Shown here piece by piece: positions 1-8,093 of a stretch of 64,000 nt of DNA. Source of the stretch: Dyadobacter linearis. GTDB taxonomy: Bacteria > Bacteroidota > Bacteroidia > Cytophagales > Spirosomataceae. The stretch lies in contig NZ_CAJRAU010000012.1 of assembly GCF_907165045.1 (NCBI RefSeq), positions 1-64,000 of the forward strand, read 5' to 3'. The notes below the pieces were generated by a model that searched no databases, had not been told where the DNA came from, and was given only the letters and a program-made list of their open reading frames with translations. A program made the translations under genes and the position numbers. Numbering within the stretch: position 1 is the first letter of the stretch; each line of letters begins with the position of its first letter.

Positions 1-648
1 GACTTGGCAAAGCCACCGATGTAAAGTAATACCACGGGTAATATCCAATTCTAAAATTTCAGTCAGTTTGGTTTTCATATCTTCGGTCAAAAGGAAACTA
101 AACCTTCTGAATGTCTCCAGGTGCAGCTGTTCATCCAGACTACCTACAATCCGCTCCAATGTTCCAATCGATGGTCTCAAAATTTTTTCCTGTCCAAGCT
201 TCAAACAAACTTGCCTGAGCAATATGGGTTCATTGTCATGCTCCATCCCTTTATTTAAAAGCCATGGTGCAAGCCAGATTTCATCCATGGGCTGCCACCG
301 GCGAAACTTTAAATGTTTTAGTATAGTCCCTAAGTGTTCGGTCCTGGTAGGAATTCTTTGGCCATAAAGTGACAATAATTCAATGTTGGAACCTAGCTGA
401 TCACATATCATGGTAGCTACATTTGCGGGAATCTGCTGTTGCCATTTATCGGGTAGAAAACCCATAAACCTGACAATGCCTATCTGAAGCGCAATTCCTA
501 AACGGTTATGTTCCCCTCTGAATGATTTAAGAAAAATTTTATCTTGATACGAAATCTGAAAAAATTGCATCAAATCATATTCAGATATTTCCATCGGTAC
601 CCGTTCGTAGCGCTCACGCTGTGATTGGTTTAAAAACAGTGATGCCAT
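1..648 (-). CDS. tnpA: Tn3-family transposase, N-terminal part (runs off left edge)
   Basis: Reading leftward from the ATG at 648 gives 216 uninterrupted codons to the window edge. The protein begins MASLFLNQSQRERYERVP and continues with FRGEHNRLGIALQIG and VRFMGFLPDKW. This matches the DUF4158 N-terminal DNA-binding region of Tn3-type transposases, whose hallmark is a GDHNRLGFALQL-like stretch. The catalytic DDE domain would lie beyond the left edge, so intactness cannot be judged. The start is secure because an in-frame TAA lies just upstream and no other ATG is available. The gene is divergent from the resolvase at 767, the usual Tn3 layout with a res site between. TnpA carries out replicative, cointegrate-forming transposition. 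Confidence 0.85.
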   Translation of the reverse strand, partial: MASLFLNQSQRERYERVPMEISEYDLMQFFQISYQDKIFLKSFRGEHNRLGIALQIGIVRFMGFLPDKWQQQIPANVATMICDQLGSNIELLSLYGQRIPTRTEHLGTILKHLKFRRWQPMDEIWLAPWLLNKGMEHDNEPILLRQVCLKLGQEKILRPSIGTLERIVGSLDEQLHLETFRRFSFLLTEDMKTKLTEILELDITRGITLHRWLCQV

Positions 649-766
649 ATGAAAAACAGTTATCAAAAAGGGTATCAAAATTTACCCCGCTTGAAATAGG
701 TTTAAAGCTTGTTTTTAGATGTCAAAAAGTATCTTGTAAAGGAGTTCCTTTTTGATAGGCAATTAA
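649..766. promoter_or_regulatory. probable res site and divergent tnpA/tnpR promoters
   Basis: The 118-bp gap between the divergent transposase and resolvase holds an inverted pair, tatcaaaaagg (661-671) and cctttttgata (747-757). It also has related half-sites tatcaaaa (673-680) and gtcaaaaagtatc (721-733). In Tn3 elements this gap holds the resolution site, made of several dimer-binding inverted repeats that also overlap both promoters. The repeats are seen; assigning them to res is inference. Confidence 0.5.
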
Positions 767-1375
767 ATGAAAAAGCAAGAAAATATCACCAAACGGGTTG
801 CCCTGTATGCAAGAGTATCCACCCTGGATAAAGGGCAGGATCCAGAAACCCAACTGGGCCAGTTAAGAGATTACGCCCAAAAGCGAAACTTTGAAATCAT
901 CGGGGAGTTTATAGATTATGCATCCGGTACAACCTTGGACAGGGCTCAATATAAATTGATGATGGCAGCTGCAAAAAAAAGAAAACTGGACGTAGTCCTG
1001 GTTTGGCGGTACGACCGCTTTGCCCGTTCAACCCAGGCACTTGTTAATGCAATGAAAGAATTTCAAAGTATGAGTATTGATTTTATCTCCTATCAGGAAA
1101 ATATTGACACCACCACGCCAACCGGTGAGCTAATATTTCATGTCATGGCTTCATTATCACAATTTGAAAGCTCGCTGATCAGCCAGCGGGTAAAAGCCGG
1201 TATGGCCAGGGCAAAAGCTCAGGGAAAGCAAATCTCCAGACCCAAGCTACACATAACTAAACTGAACCAGATCCTGGAACTTCAAAAAACAGGATTGTCA
1301 ATGAATCAGATCAGCATTAGGTCCGGTGTTGCTTACGGAACGGTGTATAATTATCTGGCTAAGAATAAGAAATGA
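767..1375 (+). CDS. tnpR: serine recombinase / Tn3-type resolvase
   Basis: This 202-residue protein has the small serine-recombinase layout. The N-terminal catalytic domain (about 10-150) carries YARVST with nucleophile Ser18 and Arg16, and WRYDRFARS with the catalytic arginines near 81 and 84. The long E helix follows, then a C-terminal helix-turn-helix (about 165-198, LSMNQISIRSGVAYGTVYNY). All key residues are present and the length is normal for the family, so it looks functional. It would resolve cointegrates made by the adjacent transposase. Degenerate copies of its last ~30 codons recur at 1431 and 3390, on either side of the amidohydrolase, which points to past rearrangement at this spot. 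Confidence 0.92.
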   Translation: MKKQENITKRVALYARVSTLDKGQDPETQLGQLRDYAQKRNFEIIGEFIDYASGTTLDRAQYKLMMAAAKKRKLDVVLVWRYDRFARSTQALVNAMKEFQSMSIDFISYQENIDTTTPTGELIFHVMASLSQFESSLISQRVKAGMARAKAQGKQISRPKLHITKLNQILELQKTGLSMNQISIRSGVAYGTVYNYLAKNKK

Positions 1376-1430
1376 TTCCAAACCGTGCGACGGTCGCCGC
1401 TATTTTTCGTCCATTTGTAACGAGAACCGC

Positions 1431-1530
1431 GATTTCTAAGCAGCTGGGAATTGCTTACGGAACCGTATATAATTATGTCGGAAAACTAAAAACGTAGCCT
1501 AAGCGTATGTTTCGCCATTGTGAGAAAAAC
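1431..1530 (+). repeat. degenerate copy A of the resolvase 3' end
   Basis: About 100 bp whose 1431-1497 part encodes ISKQLGIAYGTVYNYVGKLK followed by TAG, a variant of the resolvase helix-turn-helix tail. It closely matches 3452-3555, and similarity continues past the stop codon (gcgtatgtttcgccattgtga against gcgtatgttttcgcccatttg, with small gaps). There is no start codon. It begins about 55 bp after the intact resolvase ends. The remainder of 1376-1698 shows no gene. Confidence 0.7.
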
Positions 1531-1698
1531 TCGAATCGGGTAGGAATAAGCTAATAACAATGCTTTAAGTCCCGGAGAAACGGGCCTTTCAGGATATTAT
1601 ACTGATATATAAACAGTATCGACTTAAACGACCTTGCTCCTTTGGTTACACTATGAAATGAGCAACAAACCTGATTACCCTGTTATTAACCGACACCA

Positions 1699-3021
1699 TC
1701 ACCTAGAACCAGGAGTAAGATTCGTTCGGCCAGCCGAGCTGTCAGCAGGTGGATAAACTAGACGGCCGTCTTTCATAATCAGCTTTACGCTGAACAGCGA
1801 TTTAGCAAAATTATTCTCTAAGTCCCCTCTGAAAAACACTATATCCGCTTTCATACCTGATTTGATGATGCCAACTTTATCGACTATACCTTGGACTTTA
1901 GCAGCATTATAGGTTGCATAGCTCAGTACATCACCCACCGGAATACCCGCTTCATAATAGGATAGCAGTACATCAACCGCACCTTTGCCTCGTTCTATTA
2001 AAGCAATATCACCATAGTAATCCGAACCTGCTACAATTATAACACCCTTCGCCACGGCTCGTCTTAGTCTATCGTGTATTGCCTTAAGAAAGTTGTTAGC
2101 ATATTCTTCTGCTTCTTTACCAACCATGCCAATTCCAGCCACTTTTATATCAGCTGTTTGCTTTGATACGTCCGTAGGTACTAGATAAGTACCTCGCTGG
2201 GCCATCAGCTGTAAGGTACTGTCCGATAAGCTGTAGCCATGTTCGATACCATCCACTCCCGCTAATACGGCATCTCTTGCCGAGTCATCATAAGTAGCAT
2301 GAGCGGTGACGGAAAGACCATGTTGATGCGCTCTTTCGACAATGGCCTTGATCTCCTCAGGAGCTAGTACGCGATTGTCGTTATTCATGCAAACCTTTAT
2401 GACGTTGACTCCCCTCTGGATGTGTTCTTCCACAGCCGCTTTTGCATCGTCAGCTCCTTTCACTATCCGGTATTCTTGATCGATTAAAAAACTGTCAGCA
2501 GGAGCAGGTTTGTAAAATTGTCCACCAGGGGGGCTGATGATTGGCCCTGAGACATACATGGTAGGGCCAATTGTGCGCTCATCCGCTAGTATCTTTTGCA
2601 ATTGTAGATCTAAGTATTGTCCAGAGTTGCCCAAGTCACGAACCGTGGTAATACCAGCTTCTAAGTTGAGTTTAGCGAACGCTAGTCCTTGCCGAATGCG
2701 TTCATTGGCTGACACCTTTGAGGCCATTTCTAGTCCATCTTTTCGTTGCTTTTGGTGGAGCAACAGATGCGTATGCATATCCATTAGACCGGGCGCGGCT
2801 GTGCATTGGCCCAGATTAATTACCTTGATGTTTACTGGCTTATTTAGGTTTCGTCCAACCGCTTGAATGATGCCGTTGACAACCAGAATCTGTTGATTAG
2901 TAAGAAAAGTTTTGTGCTCAGCATCATAGAGCTTGCCAACTTTGATCAACCATTTTTGGGTGGGTTGGGCCAAAAGAGAAACTGAAGTCAAAACCAAGAA
3001 GGTAGCTAAGATATGGCGCAT
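1699..3021 (-). CDS. exported metal-dependent amidohydrolase
   Basis: This 440-residue protein has an N-terminal signal peptide (residues 1-18, ending LLAQ). It then shows the complete set of amidohydrolase-superfamily metal ligands: MDMHTH (His83, His85), VIKVC (Lys209, presumably carboxylated), VTAHAT (His241), IEHGY (His261) and VAGSDYY (Asp334). This places it near the imidazolonepropionase-like / Xaa-Pro dipeptidase-like secreted amidohydrolases, which hydrolyse cyclic amides, dipeptides or related compounds; the substrate cannot be read from sequence. It is a single-gene unit bounded by two degenerate resolvase-tail repeats (1431-1530, 3452-3555), so it may be transposon cargo. Ending MKADIVFFRGD...LIMKDGRLVY is typical of the family's C-terminal beta-sandwich. 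Confidence 0.85.
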   Translation of the reverse strand: MRHILATFLVLTSVSLLAQPTQKWLIKVGKLYDAEHKTFLTNQQILVVNGIIQAVGRNLNKPVNIKVINLGQCTAAPGLMDMHTHLLLHQKQRKDGLEMASKVSANERIRQGLAFAKLNLEAGITTVRDLGNSGQYLDLQLQKILADERTIGPTMYVSGPIISPPGGQFYKPAPADSFLIDQEYRIVKGADDAKAAVEEHIQRGVNVIKVCMNNDNRVLAPEEIKAIVERAHQHGLSVTAHATYDDSARDAVLAGVDGIEHGYSLSDSTLQLMAQRGTYLVPTDVSKQTADIKVAGIGMVGKEAEEYANNFLKAIHDRLRRAVAKGVIIVAGSDYYGDIALIERGKGAVDVLLSYYEAGIPVGDVLSYATYNAAKVQGIVDKVGIIKSGMKADIVFFRGDLENNFAKSLFSVKLIMKDGRLVYPPADSSAGRTNLTPGSR

Positions 3022-3389
3022 AGAGATAAGGGTTAGTGTGAGAGATGCTTACACGTTTGGCTAAGTTGCTTTGAGGTACATATCAATAAGAATACACGCA
3101 ACGTTAAGGCATTACATAGTACTATGCAAAGCATAATACATGAATGGTATTTTTGCTTATATGAATGGGATTTGTGTGGAAGATCATTCTATCCATCAAG
3201 AGAAACAACCCGATAGCAAGTGCTATATTCAACCTGCACTCAACAATAACACAATATCTTCGATCTCATCATACGCTCCCACACTTCGGAATACTTCTCC
3301 TGAATTCAGCCCGCAAACTCTTTGGTGACATTATCATGAATCCGCATTGTCCGGATCTCCTGCTAATACATCTGCCTAAAGGCCTACAT
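3022..3389. other. non-coding stretch with a palindrome upstream of the amidohydrolase
   Basis: The only clear structure is an imperfect palindrome at 3119-3139 (GTAcTATGC-AAA-GCATAaTAC) about 100 bp upstream of the amidohydrolase start. It could be an operator, with no regulator gene adjacent. Short open frames here lack family features. Confidence 0.35.
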
Positions 3390-3518
3390 TGCCGCCCCCC
3401 AGCATTAACAAAAAACTTTTTACTACAAAAACAAGGGCTTTCGATGAACAAGATTTCTAAGCAGCTGGGAATTGTCTACGCAACCTTGTATAATTATGCC
3501 GGAAAACTAAAAACGTAG
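3390..3518 (+). pseudogene. resolvase C-terminal remnant (copy B)
   Basis: The end of an open frame reads PPALTKNFLLQKQGLSMNKI, then SKQLGIVYATLYNYAGKLKT and TAG. This aligns with the end of the intact resolvase (RPKL...LELQKTGLSMNQI...GVAYGTVYNYLAKNKK). The catalytic domain is missing and the sequence upstream is unrelated, so it is a fragment. The DNA from 3452 to about 3555 is a near-duplicate of 1431-1530. A deletion or recombination that left the 3' end of a second resolvase gene is the simplest explanation. Confidence 0.7.
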
Positions 3519-3669
3519 TTCTTTAGCGTATGTTTTCGCCCATTTGTAAGAAAAGCCTCGTTTTCTGCTGGTTTTATATCAATCGAAGGTCTCTCCATTT
3601 CGGCGCCTGTTTGTGTAAGCTTCTCGCCCACGGGCGCACAATTGTCGCTTGCAAATGATGACAGGCTTA

Positions 3670-4080
3670 TCAATCATGAGCATGTATGCAACGACCCCAG
3701 TACTCCATGATCACAGAAATCGTCGTTTCCATATCACATAAGGATTTGCCTTTAATAAAAACTCCCTGTGCACAATCATGATAAGCATCTGAGAGTAAGG
3801 GACCACTTACTGCTGTGGAAAAAAACAAGAGGGGTATACATCGGACTTTAACAGAACTATTTTGACGAATCTTTTCCTTCAATTCGAAACCATTAATTTG
3901 AGGCATATTCATATCCGATAAGATCAGAAATGGCAGCATCTCTGTTTGACAAAGGAAGTCAAAGGCTTTTTGTCCGTTAGAAAAGAAAATGAGCTCATTT
4001 TGATACCCAAGATTTTTGAATGCTTCCTGCAATAGGAATTGGTCATCTTCATCATCATCGATAATCATCACAGCTCCCAT
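3670..4080 (-). CDS. stand-alone response-regulator receiver protein
   Basis: A 136-residue protein made of one CheY-like receiver domain. It has an acidic patch at residues 8-10 (IIDDDEDD), phospho-acceptor Asp56 in ILSDMNMP, the conserved Ser/Thr at 88-89 (FFSTA) and Lys110. There is no output domain, so it probably works by protein contact with a kinase or target. Bacteroidetes genomes carry many such receivers next to hybrid kinases. No kinase is adjacent here; relatives occur at 5025, 23465 and 29375. The 300-600 bp around it is sparse. Confidence 0.85.
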   Translation of the reverse strand: MGAVMIIDDDEDDQFLLQEAFKNLGYQNELIFFSNGQKAFDFLCQTEMLPFLILSDMNMPQINGFELKEKIRQNSSVKVRCIPLLFFSTAVSGPLLSDAYHDCAQGVFIKGKSLCDMETTISVIMEYWGRCIHAHD

Positions 4081-4503
4081 ACTTCATGCTTTTTAGTGCA
4101 CTTTAAAATAAGGGTGCCATCTTCTTTCAGAAAAGACCTATATGAAGGATACATCACAACACAACTCTTCTTGCAAGCATGACAACTCGTGATTAGTGTC
4201 TATGAAGGGATGAGAGCAAGGTTGCTGTATTTTAAAAGTAAAAATTGGAAGCTTATTTTTAGATGGATAGCTTCTCGCTTGTTAGCCATTGACTAAAATT
4301 TTGGGCAATCAGTTCCTTTTAATGGGATTAGCTTTTTTAACCTCAGTCAAGTTCTTTTCGAATGTGTAATTGCTTATTGGCGGCCGATTTGCCGATGCCT
4401 GCCAGAAGGTTTGTTTAGCTTGCTAGTTTGGGCTGGTTAGCCTCAAAATTACCTGCATATGCCTTTTTTCAATGCCTGTTATATTCCAAAAGAGTAGGAA
4501 CTA
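4081..4503. other. intergenic region, no gene recognised
   Basis: I see no open frame with family features, no RNA gene and no clear terminator in these 423 bases. It separates two leftward-transcribed units. Confidence 0.4.
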
Positions 4504-5013
4504 TTACACAGTAGAGATATATTTTGCATTAATCAGCAACAGAAGGGTCCTATCCGCTTTCGCTTCTTCATAATTTTGTTTGATTAGCTGTTTAATACGC
4601 CCATTTTTTAGTTTCACGGCAAGCATTTCAAGTATTTGAAACGAAGCCATTTCGATACTTTCAATATTATGCAGATAAAACAGGATGGACATGTCCCTTA
4701 ATTCCGGATTGCTGCTATGAAGGCCTATATCTTTAAAAGAATCATCGATCAGTCCTTTGAGTCCATTGGAATTGCCCTCAGAAACAGCAGCACCCATAAT
4801 CTGATAAATTTCATCCATTCTCACCATTTGTTTCTTGACATCTTCCACCGTCTCATAAATAGCTCCCCTTAGGTCAGAAAAATAGGCGTTATCCAGGATC
4901 TGCGGAAGCTCTGATACCAGCATAGATTTAGCTGCGTATATTTTATCCAAATGGTTGATAAGAAAGATTTCAAGGTCATCCTTTTCAAGGTTGATCTTAT
5001 TATTTTCCAGCAT
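4504..5013 (-). CDS. DUF892 (YciE/YciF-type) ferritin-like protein
   Basis: A 169-residue, largely helical protein. Its N-terminal segment, LEIFLINHLDKIYAAKSMLV, is the usual opening of the DUF892 family (L..l...L.diy.AE..l). Helices with HNIESIEMASFQI and a C-terminal EEAKADRTLL follow the four-helix ferritin-like pattern. The family is linked to stress responses and may carry a di-iron site. Here the usual Glu/His ligands are only partly recognisable, so metal binding is uncertain. It lies 11 bp downstream of a receiver gene read in the same direction and is probably co-transcribed with it. Confidence 0.7.
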   Translation of the reverse strand: MLENNKINLEKDDLEIFLINHLDKIYAAKSMLVSELPQILDNAYFSDLRGAIYETVEDVKKQMVRMDEIYQIMGAAVSEGNSNGLKGLIDDSFKDIGLHSSNPELRDMSILFYLHNIESIEMASFQILEMLAVKLKNGRIKQLIKQNYEEAKADRTLLLLINAKYISTV

Positions 5014-5024
5014 TGTTGCTTTGG

Positions 5025-5387
5025 TTATGAGAGATATCGGTTTACTTGGGAAAGCAGGCTTAACATGTCATATGGCTTTTCCAGATACATGTCAGCGTTA
5101 CACTCTCGGGCAATTTCCCTTAGATTATACTCTCCCGAACACAAAATTACAGGAAGTTTTTCAGTTTTTGAATTGGCTTTTAACTCCCCGCATAATTGTG
5201 CCCCTTTTCTTGGTAGACCGTTGATCCGGACATCCAGTAGAATAAGATCGGGATGAAGGACATTAATATAGCTAGTGTCTGGCGCAGTCTGGGAGTAAAT
5301 AATCTCATGACCAGAATCGCGAAAAACGATTTTTAAGAGTTCAAGTAAGTCTTGGTCGTCATCAATGATGAGTATTCTTTTTGCCAT
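5025..5387 (-). CDS. stand-alone response-regulator receiver protein
   Basis: A 120-residue CheY-like domain: acidic residues in ILIIDDDQD (9-11), phospho-acceptor Asp52 in LILLDVRI, a Ser/Thr switch in VILCSGE, and Lys in YLEKPYD. No output domain is attached. It starts at ATG 5387 and runs leftward into the DUF892 gene 11 bp downstream, so the two probably form a small operon. Its kinase partner is not identifiable locally. Confidence 0.87.
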   Translation of the reverse strand: MAKRILIIDDDQDLLELLKIVFRDSGHEIIYSQTAPDTSYINVLHPDLILLDVRINGLPRKGAQLCGELKANSKTEKLPVILCSGEYNLREIARECNADMYLEKPYDMLSLLSQVNRYLS

Positions 5388-6017
5388 GGATTAAGGTTAT
5401 TGAGAGCAGCATTAATAGTCATGTTGCAAGGCAGTTTTTATCAAACATCATGCCAAAATCAAATCACCCATCAAAGTTCAATTGTTTTTGGATTCCATGA
5501 AGCTAGGCCTTTGCTGCGGGCAACTAATTATTGCTGAACCATCAGCCGAACTAGACATAATCATTATGACAAAGGATCAATTTTTCAGGTTGTCGCGAAT
5601 ACTACATGTAAGATTGTTGGGCAGTAAGATAGCTCTTACCTATACCCGTCCGTCCAAACCAGAAAGATCTTCGGTTTTTGGAATTCCTTATAATGTGTAT
5701 GGCCAGCAGCGAGCCTATGTCCGTGGAGCTACTTCTCCCAATTGTTGTTTAATTATCGTGCGCAAAAACGGTGGTTTAAATGAAATTTAACAAGCTTACC
5801 ATTTTCTAAGTTGTAAGCCCCAAAATGGTGAAAATCTTACATATTTTTAGTTTTGTTGGACGTTAAAGTGTACTTATATGCGGTTTAACTCCATTCTTTT
5901 TAGCAGATATGAGCGCAGTGTAACAGCGTCACTTCGCTGAATCTGCTCTTCCATTAAATTCTTAGCTTCGCGATTGCTGCAAGATCTACTGCTATGACAA
6001 AGTTTTGGCCCAAATCC
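5388..6017. other. intergenic region, no convincing gene
   Basis: Two short frames can be read here but neither has family features. Bases 5589-5608 (ggttgtcgcgaatactacat) match 19995-20014 with one mismatch, a possible shared regulatory or relic sequence. The right end carries the MerR-type promoter described next. Confidence 0.4.
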
Positions 6018-6051
6018 TTGACAGTGGACTATACTCCACTGTTTATCTTTG
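6018..6051 (+). promoter_or_regulatory. MerR-type operator/promoter, rightward
   Basis: A 20-bp dyad, cagtggactatactccactg, lies at 6022-6041 between TTGACA (6018-6023) and TATCTTTG (6044-6051). The second element fits the Bacteroidetes TAnnTTTG consensus. The 20-bp spacer with the dyad inside is the stretched layout that MerR proteins untwist. The same dyad recurs, inverted, at 8456-8475 beside the merR gene. The first downstream start codon is 6064, so the leader would be very short. Confidence 0.8.
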
Positions 6052-6063
6052 CTTAAAAAAGTT

Positions 6064-6486
6064 ATGAAAACAACCCTGCTAAGTGGGCTCCTTTGGTTGA
6101 TAGCCTTGGCCTGCCTGGGACAAACAGCAAAGAAGATGGAGCATACAGCAAAGCTGAAAGAGAAAATTGCACTTGCCTGCAAATTGACAGATAAGGACCA
6201 AATCAAGCGTATGCAGCAGCTGCATCAAACGCTATTTAAAAAGATTGATAAGACCATTGAAGGGCCAACCAGCTACGAATTAGTTTTCGATAATGCTGAT
6301 AGTACCCTGAGCAAAGATTTGTTCGACTTCATCCAATTTGAGCGTTTATGCTGCCCCTGGCTGAATTTCCAATTAACGTACCTGCCAGGCGAAGGGCCTG
6401 TTTCCTTAAAGATGGGCAATTCAGTTGAGACAAAGGAAATGGTGTACCTGGTTATGGAACTCGACAAGTTGCCCAAACCCCGTTGA
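6064..6486 (+). CDS. exported protein with ERxCCPW motif, MerR-regulated
   Basis: A 140-residue protein starting at ATG 6064; a TTG at 6049 overlaps the promoter and is rejected. Residues 1-20 form a signal peptide (LLSGLLWLIALACLGQ). The mature part has YELVF...DLFDFIQFERLCCPW (Cys96, Cys97) and then GPVSLKMGNSVETKEM. The motif ERxCCP[FW] followed by a short beta-rich stretch also occurs in uncharacterised small proteins from metal-resistance loci (recalled, not searched). Paired cysteines suggest thiol-based metal binding in the periplasm. It is the first gene after the MerR-type promoter. Confidence 0.65.
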   Translation: MKTTLLSGLLWLIALACLGQTAKKMEHTAKLKEKIALACKLTDKDQIKRMQQLHQTLFKKIDKTIEGPTSYELVFDNADSTLSKDLFDFIQFERLCCPWLNFQLTYLPGEGPVSLKMGNSVETKEMVYLVMELDKLPKPR

Positions 6487-6537
6487 GCGTTTTGAAGGAG
6501 TATTAATTCATACCTTTGCTCTCTGAAAATCAACACT

Positions 6538-6866
6538 ATGAAAGTATCAGCTCTGGTTTTGGCTTGCTATGTTTTGCTGCTATCGTTTTTACCTGCGATA
6601 GGGGCAAGTAGCGGCTATGCTCCTGCCAAAAAGAGCTGCATGCAGTGCTGCAAAAAGAAACCCAAATCAATCCCAAACAAAAGCACTGCTGATAAAGAGA
6701 TCTCTAATCCATTTTTTGGCTGCTCTGCCTGTGCAGCTTTCTGGCTGCTGAATTCAACATTCAGGTTAATCAAAAGCTGACCGCGTTTACAGGATATTCT
6801 GCAAAAGTCCAGAAGCTTTACCATTCCCCTTATTTTGACTTTTGGCACCCACCACGGTGGGCTTAG
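6538..6866 (+). pseudogene. small exported Cys-rich protein, apparently frameshifted
   Basis: From ATG 6538 one frame encodes a signal peptide (VLLLSFLPAIGAS), a KKSCMQCCKKK cluster and FFGCSACAAFW, then stops at 6780 after 80 codons. Another frame takes over near 6745 and reads FNIQVNQKLTAFTGYSAKVQ and, at its end, SPYFDFWHPPRWA before TAG 6864. Ending in FW-x-PP-r is common in small Bacteroidetes exported Cys-rich proteins (recalled). I therefore think the original gene was ~110 codons and has one frameshift, or the base call is wrong. A TACCTTTG element at 6511-6518 may be an internal promoter. Product role is unknown; metal or thiol binding is likely from the Cys content. Confidence 0.5.
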
Positions 6867-6927
6867 TCAACTATGAGCTCCTTGCGGGACTCACATGAAT
6901 ATTTTCACATCATCCTAAATACTGTTT

Positions 6928-7422
6928 ATGGTTTCACATCATAGATGGCTGTTTACCCTTTTACTGATTTTAATAGGGGAAAGCAGCTACGGCCAGCCTA
7001 TACGGATCATCAAGTACCCGGACTTACAGCAAATCCTGGAAAGCCCGAACGACTCAATTTTGATAGTCAACTTCTGGGCAACCTGGTGCGCTCCGTGCGT
7101 CGCAGAGATACCTCATTTCGAAAAGATCAGCACCCAATATGCTGCCAGCAAAGTGAAAGTCATCCTGGTAAGCCTGGATGCGGCTTCCTTGCTTGAAAAA
7201 AAAGTGGAACCATTTATTGCAAGGAAAAGGATTAAATCTGCGCAGGTCGTTCTACTGGACGAGACTGACTACAATACCTGGATTGATAAAGTATCTTCCG
7301 ATTGGTCTGGTGCACTGCCGTTTACCTTGATTATCAATAAAAAAACCAAATTAATGAAAGGCTTTGAAAGGCCTTTCACGGAAGCTGAGCTTGCCGCTGA
7401 GCTAAAACCATTTATTCAATAA
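6928..7422 (+). CDS. TlpA/thioredoxin-fold exported protein
   Basis: A 164-residue protein with a signal peptide (residues 1-23) and one thioredoxin fold. The active site is NFWATWCAPC (Cys54, Cys57), with a cis-Pro loop at GALPFTLII. WCxPC with this spacing marks TlpA/ResA-type periplasmic thiol-disulfide reductases. It lies 12 bp before a second thioredoxin-fold gene and after the Cys-rich gene, so it probably keeps the cysteines of those exported neighbours reduced (inference). It belongs to the MerR-controlled rightward set. Confidence 0.85.
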   Translation: MVSHHRWLFTLLLILIGESSYGQPIRIIKYPDLQQILESPNDSILIVNFWATWCAPCVAEIPHFEKISTQYAASKVKVILVSLDAASLLEKKVEPFIARKRIKSAQVVLLDETDYNTWIDKVSSDWSGALPFTLIINKKTKLMKGFERPFTEAELAAELKPFIQ

Positions 7423-7434
7423 AATACGAAAGAC

Positions 7435-8052
7435 ATGAAAACAGCATTTTTTTTATGCGCGGTGACCGCGACATTCTTGGCCGTTAGCGCGTTTTCAGTA
7501 ATACAGCCTGGTTACCAGATAGGGGATAAGGTTATGGATTTCTCTCTAAAAAATGTGGATGAAAAGACCATCTCACTGGGTTCTGATAAAACCACGAAAG
7601 GGTATGTACTGGTTTTTACCTGCAATACTTGCCCGGTCGCCCAGGCTTATGAGCAGCGGGTGATTGATTTGGATAAGAAGTTTGCCTCCAAAGGCTACCC
7701 GGTCATTGCCATCAATGCCAATGACGGGCAGCTTTCACCCGGTGACAGCTATGAAGCTATGAAAAAGCGTTCAGCTGATAAAAAGTATGGTTTCCCTTAT
7801 TTGATTGATGAAACCCAGCAGGTAGCTATAACATTTGGTGCTACACATACCCCTACCGTTTTCGTAGTCCAGCGTCAGGGAAGCGATTTTGTTATCAAGT
7901 ATATTGGCGCAATCGATAACAATGCCCAGGATGGGGGGCAGGCAAGCCAGAAATATGTTCAAAATGCTGTCAATGAACTGCTAACTGGTCAGCCAGTGGC
8001 TGTTCCGACCGCAAAAGCGATTGGCTGTGGAATTAAATGGAAGAAGGTATAA
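7435..8052 (+). CDS. exported AhpC/TSA-like thioredoxin-fold protein
   Basis: A 205-residue protein with an N-terminal hydrophobic signal (MKTAFFLCAVTATFLAVSAF). The thioredoxin-like domain contains FTCNTCPVAQAYEQR (Cys63, Cys66), then NANDGQLSPGDSYEAM and THTPTVFVV. This pattern belongs to the redoxin/AhpC-TSA-like proteins that have a CxxC in place of the classical peroxiredoxin site. Likely a periplasmic thiol oxidoreductase or peroxidase. It is the last gene of the MerR-controlled rightward group and is followed directly by a strong terminator. Confidence 0.82.
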   Translation: MKTAFFLCAVTATFLAVSAFSVIQPGYQIGDKVMDFSLKNVDEKTISLGSDKTTKGYVLVFTCNTCPVAQAYEQRVIDLDKKFASKGYPVIAINANDGQLSPGDSYEAMKKRSADKKYGFPYLIDETQQVAITFGATHTPTVFVVQRQGSDFVIKYIGAIDNNAQDGGQASQKYVQNAVNELLTGQPVAVPTAKAIGCGIKWKKV

Positions 8053-8056
8053 ACCA

Positions 8057-8089
8057 GGGCGCCCCGATTTAGGGGCGCTCTTTGTTTTT
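8057..8089. terminator. bidirectional hairpin terminator
   Basis: GGGCGCCCC (8057-8065), loop GATTTA, GGGGCGCTC (8072-8080), then a T-rich run to 8089. It sits between two convergent genes ending at 8052 and 8094 and could serve both. Confidence 0.8.
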
Positions 8090-8093
8090 GTAT

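Noticed and set aside
5482..5790. Open frame of about 100 codons on the plus strand
   Set aside because: No family features, low coding character, and it overlaps the upstream region of the leftward receiver gene.
5874..6206. Leftward frame ending in MEEQIQRSDAVTLRSYLLKR-like sequence
   Set aside because: It overlaps the MerR-type promoter and the start of the 6064 gene on the other strand; it lacks recognisable homology.
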